NCBI RefSeq assembly: GCF_004027225.2
Contig: NC_044302.2
Coordinates: forward strand, 40,034,510 to 40,098,509
Direction: 5' to 3'
Origin: Strigops habroptila
Lineage: Eukaryota; Chordata; Aves; Psittaciformes; Psittacidae
Length of the DNA stretch: 64,000 nt
A model generated the notes under the pieces. The model was given only the letters and a program-made list of their open reading frames with translations. It made no database searches and was not told where the DNA came from. Below, piece after piece: positions 1 through 9,269 of this stretch (within the stretch, counting starts at the first letter, position 1; every line of letters starts with the position of its first letter). The position numbers were made by a program, and so were the translations under genes.

Positions 1-1753
1 CTTCATATCCAACAGCAAACCTCAGCTGGAAGCAACATGCTGCTATCAGTAGTGATGCATGAAAGCACCTCATAAAATGTACAGTTCCCATGTGAAAGGG
101 CACACAGGGAATGATGGCCCTGCTCTTACCCATTTGGTACTCCCAGCTTCTTCCACTAGAGGATTTCAGGTGGACTTAGTGCAGTATCATTCCCACCAAG
201 CATACGTCTATTGGTAAGGCAGTCTTCAGTCTCAGCAAAAGTCAATGTCTATAGCTGGGAGCTTAGGAAAGCTGCTTGCATGAAGCCCCAAGAAGAATTT
301 AAGAAAATTTACTTGGTGCCTGGCCTTTAGGTTAGTGCAAGTAATTTGAATGTCACACAAAGTTCCTGTACGTGCTTTCTTTAAACTGTAGTTTACTCAG
401 AATTTAATTAGGGGAAAAAAAAAATCACAAGGATCAATTGAGCTTTAAATATATTTAGATTAATTCCCTTAACACCTAAACTCCCTTAACTGATTCAGAG
501 AAAAGTAGAATTTTGGAAAGAAAAACAATTCTTACTACAGATTAAATGGGGTTAGAGACAGCAAAATTCTAATAAAAGTGTTGTAGAAATAAAAATAGAG
601 TCTCTTCCACTGCAAATCTACCAAGCATAAAATCAATTGAGAAATACTATGACAATGCATCTCCCCTCCTATAATATCCTGAAGATATTTTTACTGTTAT
701 AAAATAACAATTCTAGTATTTCCTAAATGAATGCTATTATGTCATGGGATATGATTATTTCATCTTACAGTTGACTTTTTCTGTAATACTCACTTTTATC
801 AATATTACTGTGTGTACATGTGAATATATCACCATCCATACTGAATAAACTGTTAGATCGAAAATGTGAAAGAAAACAAAAAGCTCAAATATTCACAATT
901 CGATGTTTAGAATCTTTAAGAATGGTGCTTTCAAAGATCTTCATGTTAGAAAATTTTACTACAAATGAAACACCTCTCCTTATCTGTGAAGACAATCAAA
1001 ACAATTGATATTGCATTGTATTTGCAACATATGAAAGAAAATAGGTATGCCATTTGAACCCATTTCCCATAGGGTCTTAACGTTTTTTGCCAGGAGATCT
1101 AAAGACTTTTTGGTATATGACAAAGGATGGACTTCTCTTGCAGCAAAATTTTGGTTTTAAAATCCTAGAAAGAACCTGGGGTTTTTGCATGCCCATGTTC
1201 TTAAGGGTCCCTATTCAGGATAATCCTTAGGACCAATAATGTACTTTTGCTCCCACACTGAAAACTTTCTGACACTCCATGTATATTTGGAATATTCACA
1301 TAATAGACCAAAATTCACATTTTCACTAAAGAGCACTATGCTTTCTGTATAAGCATACCACAACTACTGTAAATTACTGTTGCACCTCACCTGCTACTGT
1401 ACTTCCAAATGGCAAACTGAAGATGGTAACATGATCACAATTGGTTTTGTGTTGCTTTCAATATTCAGTGTGCAAACAGACCATGTAAAAACCTGCAATA
1501 GAGACTAGCAACTTCCAAAGATATAACTGAGATATTTTTTTAATATCTTTTCTTCAGTTCTGCAAATGAGTAACTGGAGAAAATAATAACTATAACGCTA
1601 TAGAAAAAGACATAGGTTTATCATACCAAAGGAATAGTGAAAAAACAAAGTACTGATAATTACAAACAAGTTGCCAACATATAACTTCTACTAAGAGATG
1701 TATCTTTAACCATACAGATTAGCTTCATATTGTTATATAACTACAATAGCCAG
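1..1753. other. AT-rich noncoding stretch, nothing recognised
   Basis: No open frame with family resemblance, no RNA gene and no repeat that I recognise. The short frame at 820-1008 has no recognisable protein features. Confidence 0.6.
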
Positions 1754-2318
1754 TGTCCTGGGTTCAGCTATAGCAGTCATTTTTTCTCCTTCTTAGTAGC
1801 TGGTGCAGTGCTATGCTTTTGACTTTCAGCCTGGGAACAACGCTGATAACACTGATGTTTTTAGTTGTTGCTAAGTAATGTTTACTCCAATCAAGGACTT
1901 TCTCAGTGTCATGCTCTGCTAGGGAGGAGGGGAAGCCAGGAGGAAGCAGAGACAGGACACCTGACCCAAACTAGCCAAAGGGGTATTCCATACCACAGCA
2001 CGTCATGCCCAGTATATAAACTGTGGGGAGTTACCCGGAAGGCCCAGGTCGCTGCTCGGGTCGGGCCGGGTATCGGTCGGCGGGTGGTGAGCAATTGTAT
2101 CCTCTCGCTTGTTATTTTCCTAATCATTATTATTCTTGGTGGTAGTGTAGTGGTTTGGTATTATACCTCAGTTACTGGACTGTTCTTATCTCAACCCGTG
2201 GGAGTTACATTCTTTTGGTTCTCCTTCCCATCCCTCTGGGAGCAGGAGGAGAAAGAAGGGGGGAAGTGAGTGAGCGGCTGCGTGGTTCCGAGTTACTGGC
2301 TGGGCTTAAATCATGACA
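1754..2318 (+). mobile_element. solo LTR of the same ERV family as the provirus at 6020-13414
   Basis: The element begins TGTCCTGGGTTC and ends in GACA, so it has TG...CA termini, and it aligns along its whole length (565 bp) with the provirus LTRs. It is flanked by a perfect 5-bp target duplication, GCCAG, at 1749-1753 and 2319-2323. No PBS or internal sequence follows, so this is a solo LTR left by LTR-LTR recombination. It carries the same TATA box and ACGTCA motif as the other copies. It is more diverged from the other three close copies than they are from one another, especially in the last 200 bp. Confidence 0.93.
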
Positions 2319-2507
2319 GCCAGGGAAAAAAAAAAAAAAAATAAGAAAAACAAAACCACAACAAAAGTCAAAATGTTAAGATAATAACAAAGGTTGAGGA
2401 CTCAGAAAAGAATTTCAAATAAACCTACATTAAAAAGATCATTTCACTTATCAAAGAGGAATGGAATTTTAAAGAGAAAATACAGAAAGTGTTAAGATAG
2501 AAGATGC

Positions 2508-2550
2508 TTTTTTTTTTTTTTTCCTGTCTGTCTGTCTGTTTGTCTGTCTG
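2508..2550. repeat. poly-T plus (TGTC)n microsatellite
   Basis: A run of about 15 T is followed by several TGTC units with one T interruption. Confidence 0.9.
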
Positions 2551-5500
2551 CTTTTCCTTCCAGTAAGAAAGTGAATTGCAGCCTGGTCTTTTGTAAACAG
2601 AAGAGCTGAGTTTACAATAATGAGGAAACATTGACATCACACCTGTGAATGTTTTTGAAAGGTTAGAGAACATAACACTTTGTAAAGTTTCAGAAGTAGG
2701 CAACACAAAATAAGGAGTGTTAAATACCACAGGAGCTGTATGGACATTAACAGCAATTTCATTACATATTAGGTGTGGGAGATCTTTGGTAGTGAGACCT
2801 CCAAGGAGTACTACTTGCCTTTGCTTCTTCTGCCCTCTCAACCTCACTGCTAACAAATAAGACTTAGGAATTTAGCCAGTCTGTATTGATTACTTAATCA
2901 GTTTTAAGCTCAGTTCAAAAATCATGATTGAGAGAGAAAAAAAAAAAAAAGCTGGGGAAAATTGAATTGGTAACAAAAACTAATTCCACAAAAGTTACAC
3001 TTTAAACCAATCAGGTATTTCCTGTGGGCATTTAAAATAAGTACTTAGAAACAAAATTCTACATTTTTTGGTGACATGGCATATGGATTGCCATTACATT
3101 TACTTTATAAATTATATAAGAAGAATTTGTCAAATGTCCACTTCTACATTTCCTAACACAGTCTTTTCTAACTAAAGAAAACCTCACCCTATGTGAGGAA
3201 GATGATTAAAATTAAAAATTAACAATTTAGCACACCACAAGCAAATTAAGAGAGACATAATCCTGGGTATTCTTCCTTCGTTTAGAGCAAAAATATGCTA
3301 ACACTACTCTACCCAAGCTGAAATCAAGAATTACTGGGGAAGAGAGGTTTGTCCAGACCTTAGTGCACTGAAGACATTTCCAGATAAACAGGCAAAGCTT
3401 AACAGCACAACTATGCAAAGTCACCACAATATTGCTTAGTATTTCAGAAGCATGAGCAAGAAAATACTGACGTATTTCCCTGTATCTGAAGGATTAACAG
3501 ACTGTATGACACAGTTCTGAAGTCTCACAAGCTCAGAAAAACTTATTTGCTGTTTCTGCAGAAGATTTAAGGGTCTAAAACCATTTTGCTCTCTTCCTGT
3601 CTCTGGGATATCATCTGGGATAACATGAGCTTCCTTTATGCTATTGTGCTTCTTCATGAGCACTAGCTGAGCTGGTTGGATTTTGTAAATCATCAGCTGA
3701 CAATGTCCTTCCACTTTTCATCCTGCACTAGCAAAAATGTGCTTGAGCACTTTCCAGGATATAGCAATTTTCTAGCCTAACAGCAACAAAGGCGTGGTTA
3801 GCAGTAGTCAAGGCTACATTGGGAAGAACTGCTTCACAAATGAAAGTGGAAGAAACACACTTGACTGCTTTAAGCAAGTCTCAGCAGACAAGCCAACCCA
3901 CCTCCTAAAAACACAAGGAAAGCTTACCAAGGAGAACTCTTCAGTTTGATGTAGATGCATCGTCATCATCAGAGATTTAAGTGTGTTAGAGTTACAGCTA
4001 ATTGGGGACGCTCTTCCAGGGAAGTTTGAAATTAATGAAAGGTCACAGGGACAGGACAGCCAAAATGCCTGTCTATCCTACCAACAGCAATACATTCTCA
4101 GCTTAGCCTGAATTTTCTCAAAATTACAGACATGAAAGAAAAGTATCAGTGTAACATGGCTTTCTCTGTAGCAGGAAGAAAGAGAGAGAGAGGCAAAGGA
4201 AAGGACGTGCTAATGTAAAAATAACAATAATAAGATATAATGAGAGATTACCTGGCTATATAGCTTAAAAGCCAAAATGGGTTTGGTTTGGGTTTTGTGG
4301 ACTTGTTTGTTCTTTAGGAATGATAAAATTCAGATGTCCAAAGAAATCACCTTTTACAGAATTGTCAGCTCAGGATGAACAGAAAGAAAATTACAAAGAA
4401 AATTACTAAGAAAATTATAGAGTCCTCAGTATCTTATTTGCAAAGAACAACAGATACCTGAAAGAAAAGGGGAAGAAGAGGGCAAACATGCCACTAAGAG
4501 GTATAGTGGTCAGTACTGAAAAACTTACAAAATTCAGATGTGAATTCTCTCTTAATATAATCATCATGGTGTTATCAAACCACAGAGAACACAACAACAG
4601 AGAATTCATTTACTTCAGAACAATGACAGTACAGAAGCTGTAAGCTAATGTAGGCTGCCTTGAGGACAGCAACAAAGCAACCCAGCTCAGCCTTTTATGC
4701 AAAAGAAAGAGTAAGGATGAATAGAGGGCTGATACTCTGAGGGCACAAAGCAAGCTAATAAATGACCTGCAGAGAGTGTGGGCTGCATCACCCTGCAGTC
4801 TTATTGAAGTCAAAGGGGGAATCCACTCGGGATCAGGACCAGAGCCTGCCACAGTTTTCAGACACTGATCGGAGCCAGGATTTTCTCTCTCAGTTTATGT
4901 ACATAATTTCTTTACTCCCGTCACTGATGGCAGACTTTCTCAGTAAGCCTGACTACTGCTCATAGCACAGGCTTACAGTATGTATATATCATCTGTAGAA
5001 ATTACAGTGCAAGAAGCAGTTCTGTTTAAATTGCCTATTTCCTTGTAATATGCTTTTAAAATATAATCTATTATTAGAATGGAAAAAAGTACAGTGTAAA
5101 AATGATAAATGAAAAAGTGAACAGATTTGTTTTTTCAGTAAATGTAAAAGAAAGCCCTGTATGGTATTCAAAGGCCAGGCAGTAAGAAATGGATAGCTCT
5201 GCCTACCTGTATTTACCCTTGAAAACACTAGTAAAGGAAATAAAATAGCATGTCATGTTATTATACCTTACAAACTGGAAGGAGATAGTTCTCAATACCT
5301 GTGATATCTTCTTTTTATGGCCACAGTATGACACAGATGTGGATGACAGCAGAACTAGATTGTGCCCTCTGTACACTTTCACATATTTCACTAGATTATA
5401 GAAAGCATGTAATCTTCTCCTCACCAGTTATGCGAGGAAATGGTCCATCTGAGGAACACTCATTCAATCAGTATTTAAGAAATAAGACAGAACAATTTGA

Positions 5501-5706
5501 TAACTTCATGTCCTGAAAGGTCCTAAAGAGGAAAACAAAATTCTGTTGTTCTAACAGCAACTGCTTTATTTGGCCCCAAACCAGTCACAGATTTACCATA
5601 TATTTAACTTGTTGAAATGCATGAATAAAAATGAAGCGTTTAACTTTACATTAAATAAAATACTTCTTTTCACTTTTTTCACTTATGTCTATTGATATCA
5701 CCAGAA

Positions 5707-5757
5707 TTTTTTCTTTTTTTCTTTTTTTCTTTTTTTTCTTTTTTATTTCTTTTCTTC
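5707..5757. repeat. T-rich low-complexity tract
   Basis: Runs of six to eight T separated by single C, over about 50 bp. Confidence 0.85.
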
Positions 5758-6019
5758 TATGGAATAAAAGCTCATTTCAGATTATTTACCCTCCTTTTTT
5801 GGTTTCACCACCAATGGAAAAGCTCACTTTCCCACTTCATTGAAAAGTCAAGTCTTCGTGTTTTGCTTAAGGACTCATTTGATGAATAGGTTGTTTTTGC
5901 ATAGTAGCTTCTGCTCTTCTTGTGTCTGCTCTGTTAAAGTCTGTAGCATGGCCACATTTTCAGCCTGGATAAGAAAGAACCCACAATTATTACCTTATAC
6001 AAACTCCTGACAAAGAAAT

Positions 6020-6590
6020 TGTCCTGGGTTCAGCTATAGCAGTCATTTTTCTCCTGCTTAGTAGCTGGTGCAGTGCTGTGTTTTTTAACTTTCAGCCTGG
6101 GAACAATGCTGATAACACTGATGTTTCTAGTTGTTGCTAAGTAATGTTTATTCCAACCAAGGACTTTCTCAGTCTCATGCTTTGCCAGGGAGGAGGGGAA
6201 GCCGAGAGGAAGAAGAGACAGGACACCTGACCCAAACTAGCCAAAGGGGTATTCCATACCACAGCACGTCATGCCCAGTATATAAACCGGGGGGAGTTAC
6301 CCGGAAGGGCTGATCACTGCTCGGGTCGGGCTGGGTATCGGTCGGCGGGTGGTGAGCAATTGTATCCTCTCCCCTTGTTATTTCACTAATCATTATTATC
6401 ATTGGTGGTAGCAGTAGTGGTTTTGTATTATACCTTAGTTGCGGGACTGCTCTTATCTCAACCCGTGGGAGTTACATTCTTCCCATTCTCCTCCCCATCC
6501 CTCCGGGAGCGGGGGGAGGAAGAAGGTGGGGGGGGGAGTGAGCGAGCGGCTGTGTGGTTCTGAGTTACCGGCTGGGCTCAAACCACGACA
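6020..6590 (+). mobile_element. 5' LTR of the provirus
   Basis: Spans TGTCCTGGG to CACGACA, 571 bp. It contains a TATA box at 6279-6286 and an ACGTCA motif upstream of it; a G-rich tract with CpGs lies near the 3' end. No canonical AATAAA is obvious. At four positions where the two provirus LTRs differ (for example G at 6056) this LTR carries the variant also seen in the solo LTR at 40279. Confidence 0.95.
6266..6286 (+). promoter_or_regulatory. LTR core promoter: CRE-like ACGTCA and TATA box
   Basis: ACGTCA at 6266-6271 is a CRE/ATF-type half site on the reverse strand, followed by TATATAAA at 6279-6286. The same arrangement is kept in the LTRs at 1754, 12844, 40279 and 48235, which supports function in the ancestral element. 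Transcription would start about 25-30 bp downstream. Activity today is not shown by the sequence. Confidence 0.7.
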
Positions 6591-6598
6591 GTTCTTTT

Positions 6599-6616
6599 TG
6601 GCGCCCAACGTGGGGC
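6599..6616 (+). other. primer binding site, tRNA-Lys(1,2) type
   Basis: TGGCGCCCAACGTGGGGC is the standard 18-nt site complementary to the 3' end of tRNA-Lys1,2, as used by spumaviruses, some lentiviruses and MMTV. It would prime minus-strand DNA synthesis. It lies 8 nt after the LTR end, longer than the usual 0-3 nt. The same 8-nt spacing is seen after the LTR that ends at 48782. Confidence 0.9.
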
Positions 6617-6700
6617 TCGAAAGGTTGAGATAACGACAGATCTGACCAGAGTGTGTTTAATCATATTTGCAATAAGCATTCATTGTTACTACTCGTCACA

Positions 6701-9241
6701 ATGGTGATTATTTGGCTCTCAGACTTGTTGCACTTGATCTCAGAGTTTCAGCATGTTGTACCTTACTTACAGCCACTATTTGCTGTTTTAGTGTTTATCA
6801 GCTGGGGGGCCTGGGCTAAGGTTCTTGTTTCACTGTACTTCATGGTAATGACTTGTAGTACAATAGACTCATTGATCATGAAACTGGTCTGGTTTGTGCT
6901 TCCAGCGTGGCCATCACCACTATACATTGGGAGGTATATAATGAAATATTTTAGCAATTGCATATCTTTTTTTTTCTCCTCGGGGGGTAAACTTATGAAG
7001 GAAGCATTCTCTTTCACCCCCCGTTCCCCCACCAGCCTATTTGCAACAGCAGTTGAGAGTTCTGAAGGTTTTAGATGGCCTTTGAGTACCCTTGAAACCT
7101 GTCTGCTGATTGTGCTGGGGATCAGCATGTTGGCAAACATACGGAGTGTGTTTTACCCACGGCCATCCCGTCGTAGGAACATCCTATTTCGTTTAATGTC
7201 AAAAATTCAGCAGTATCAGGTTCGAATCTGGTCTAGGGTTAGACGACGATATAGGAGGACCACCAGGAGATTTTCCCTGAGGCTGGACAGTTATGAGTGG
7301 CAGGGTGTGTGGGATAGTATGGGCAAGTACCTAGGCCAGTGGGCCCCTCCAGTGCTTTGGAACTTCACCACTGAACAAGTGCAACATCCGGAAAAACTAG
7401 TAAAACACTTAAACGAGGTGTGCTGTCGTCCTGGTTATACCAGAGAGGGACAAATCTTGGCAACGTGCTGGGGCTTGGCCTATGCCTATAGAGCCCTGCT
7501 CAACACTATCCAGCACCTTCAAAGGGAAAAAAATGTCTCTGGATCTGATGGCAAAGCAACAGACAACGCAGCTATGCCAACTACAAGCACAGCAGCTACT
7601 CAGACCCTGACCACAACAGTCAACACAGCTACTCCAAGTACAGCAGCTACATCAACTCCAGTGACAAGCACAACAGCTACTCAAACCCTGACCACAACAG
7701 ACAACGCAACTACTCCAACTTCAAATACAGCAGTTACACCAACCCCAGTGACAAGCACAGTAGCTACTCAAACCCCGACAGCAACAGACAATATAGCTAC
7801 TCCAAGCACCGCAGCTACACCAACCCCAGTGACATGCACAGTAGCTATTCAAACCCCGACAGCAACAGACAATACGGCTACTCCAAGCACCGCAGCTACA
7901 CCAACCCCAGTGACAAGCACAGTAGCTACTCAAACCCCGACAGCAACAGATAATGCAGCTGTTGGTGTTACTCAACTCCCAAGCACAACAGCTGCACCAA
8001 CCCCAGCAATAGACATTGCAACCACTCCAATCCTAGTGGCAGACACTGCAGCCACTCCAACCACAGTGACAAACACTGCAGCTAAACCAAATGTCCAGTT
8101 TGTGACAATGTCTGTTGCCCCTGTAAGCAAAAGCAGACAAAAGGAAAAAAGAGCAACCCGCGAAGCGAAGAAAGATGAAGACCCAATGCCATTACTACAT
8201 ACAACAGCATCTGAACAAGAGTTACTACTACGTGGGTCAGAGGAAGAGGAAGAAGAAGAGGTCACTTCTCGACCCCGGACCTCAACCGAACTGCGGAATA
8301 TGCGAAAAGATTTCACCCGTCTTCCAGGGGAGCACATTGTCACCTGGTTGCTGCGGTGCTGGGACAATGGGGCCGACGGTCATGAACTAGAAGGTAGGGA
8401 AGCCAAGCAGCTGGGATCACTTGCTAAGGAAGAAGGAATTGACAAAGCGATTGCAAGAGAGAAGCGAGCCCTCAGTCTTTGGAGGCGGCTCCTGGCAGCT
8501 GTGAAGGAAAGGTTTCCCTACAAAGACGATATTACGAATCGCTCAGCCAACTGGACCACGATAGAGAAAGGCATCCAGTCCCTGAGGGAATCGGCCATTA
8601 TAGAGATGATCTATCGTAGGCCGGATTCCAGGAACACATCCGTAGACCCAGATGAAGTCGAATGTACACGACCCATGTGGCGGAAACTTACACGGAGTGC
8701 GCCATCATCATATGCCCACACATTGGCATCAATGACCTGGAATGACGGAGTATCACCAACAGTGGATTGCCTGATTCGTCAACTCCGAGAGTTCGAAGAC
8801 AATCTCACCCCTTCCATCATTTCAGCTGTGGAAAAACTGTCCCAGGAGTTCAAACAATTGAGAGACGATTTATCCGATCTATCCAGCTCCCCACGCGTAC
8901 CAACCCATGTCTCAGCTATTAACAGAAGGCGCCCTACTGCTCGAGAAAGAAAATATACGAGGTACACGCCACGGGCCACCCTATGGTTTTACCTGCGGGA
9001 TCATGGAGAAGACATGAGAAAGTGGGATGGAAAACCTACTTCAGCTCTGGAGCAACGGGTGCGTGAACTGAAGAGGAGAACAATAGTCAAGGATGATCCT
9101 CCCAGGAAAGCTGCTGCTCCAGTCTCTGGCGAGCAGTTTCCCAGATGGAGCGAAAGAGCTGATTTTACTCCAGCTCCTGTGATAAGGAATACTAATCCCT
9201 TTCTACAAGACAGAAGTGGAGAATTTTGTGATCACTATTAG
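6701..9241 (+). CDS. ERV gag polyprotein, open reading frame intact
   Basis: This encodes the structural polyprotein of the provirus, 846 codons from the first ATG at 6701 to TAG at 9239. The frame is open further upstream to 6653, but that codon is GTG. Order: a strongly hydrophobic N-terminal part (roughly residues 1-95, with another hydrophobic stretch near 130-146), an Arg-rich segment (about 150-190), a Trp-containing domain, a Thr/Ala/Pro-rich repeat region (about 285-465), an acidic Glu run, then a capsid-like part ending in a basic, Pro-containing tail. I see no CCHC zinc knuckle, which is usual for ERV-L and spuma-type Gag. Pol follows in the same frame after the amber codon. The hydrophobic leader is odd for a Gag. 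Assignment rests on position and on resemblance of the second half to avian ERV-L Gag. Confidence 0.85.
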   Translation: MVIIWLSDLLHLISEFQHVVPYLQPLFAVLVFISWGAWAKVLVSLYFMVMTCSTIDSLIMKLVWFVLPAWPSPLYIGRYIMKYFSNCISFFFSSGGKLMKEAFSFTPRSPTSLFATAVESSEGFRWPLSTLETCLLIVLGISMLANIRSVFYPRPSRRRNILFRLMSKIQQYQVRIWSRVRRRYRRTTRRFSLRLDSYEWQGVWDSMGKYLGQWAPPVLWNFTTEQVQHPEKLVKHLNEVCCRPGYTREGQILATCWGLAYAYRALLNTIQHLQREKNVSGSDGKATDNAAMPTTSTAATQTLTTTVNTATPSTAATSTPVTSTTATQTLTTTDNATTPTSNTAVTPTPVTSTVATQTPTATDNIATPSTAATPTPVTCTVAIQTPTATDNTATPSTAATPTPVTSTVATQTPTATDNAAVGVTQLPSTTAAPTPAIDIATTPILVADTAATPTTVTNTAAKPNVQFVTMSVAPVSKSRQKEKRATREAKKDEDPMPLLHTTASEQELLLRGSEEEEEEEVTSRPRTSTELRNMRKDFTRLPGEHIVTWLLRCWDNGADGHELEGREAKQLGSLAKEEGIDKAIAREKRALSLWRRLLAAVKERFPYKDDITNRSANWTTIEKGIQSLRESAIIEMIYRRPDSRNTSVDPDEVECTRPMWRKLTRSAPSSYAHTLASMTWNDGVSPTVDCLIRQLREFEDNLTPSIISAVEKLSQEFKQLRDDLSDLSSSPRVPTHVSAINRRRPTARERKYTRYTPRATLWFYLRDHGEDMRKWDGKPTSALEQRVRELKRRTIVKDDPPRKAAAPVSGEQFPRWSERADFTPAPVIRNTNPFLQDRSGEFCDHY
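7600..8090 (+). repeat. 81-bp tandem repeats inside gag (27-residue Thr/Ala/Pro units)
   Basis: Near-identical 81-bp units recur with the same motif starting at 7741, 7822 and 7903; more diverged copies lie on both sides. Each unit encodes 27 residues rich in Thr, Ala and Pro, with a recurring PTPVTS core. The period is a multiple of three, so copy-number change keeps the frame. The composition is mucin-like. Confidence 0.9.
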
Positions 9242-9269
9242 AGGGGCCCTGCCTCCAGCCAGGTGGAGG
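9239..9269 (+). promoter_or_regulatory. gag-pol junction: amber stop with downstream hairpin, probable readthrough site
   Basis: Gag ends in TAG at 9239-9241, and pol continues in the same frame with no further stop until 10055. Ten nt after the stop is a perfect 6-bp hairpin: CCTCCA (9252-9257), loop GCCAGG, TGGAGG (9264-9269). In gammaretroviruses an amber codon followed by a short spacer and a structured RNA allows readthrough to make Gag-Pol. The same logic is inferred here; a larger pseudoknot is not excluded. Confidence 0.6.

Larger units (their letters stand above)
2319..6019. other. noncoding stretch between solo LTR and provirus
   Basis: AT-rich unique sequence. Apart from an A run just after the solo LTR and the low-complexity tracts listed separately, nothing is recognised. 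The minus-strand frames at 2425-2856 and 3436-3714 match no family I know. Confidence 0.55.

Noticed and set aside
2425..2856. 143-codon minus-strand frame
   Set aside because: A large part is encoded by the TGTC microsatellite and T run; no domain recognised.
3436..3714. 92-codon minus-strand frame
   Set aside because: No family motif; it is probably chance in AT-rich DNA.
6131..6313. Similar short frames starting MLLSNVYSN in the LTRs at 1865, 6131, 12955 and 40390 and a related one at 48402
   Set aside because: They recur only because the LTRs are repeats. They overlap the TATA box and U3, and vary in length by frameshift; no sign of a real small protein.
6653..6700. Upstream extension of gag to 6653
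   Set aside because: The codon at 6653 is GTG. In a vertebrate host the first ATG at 6701 is the better start.
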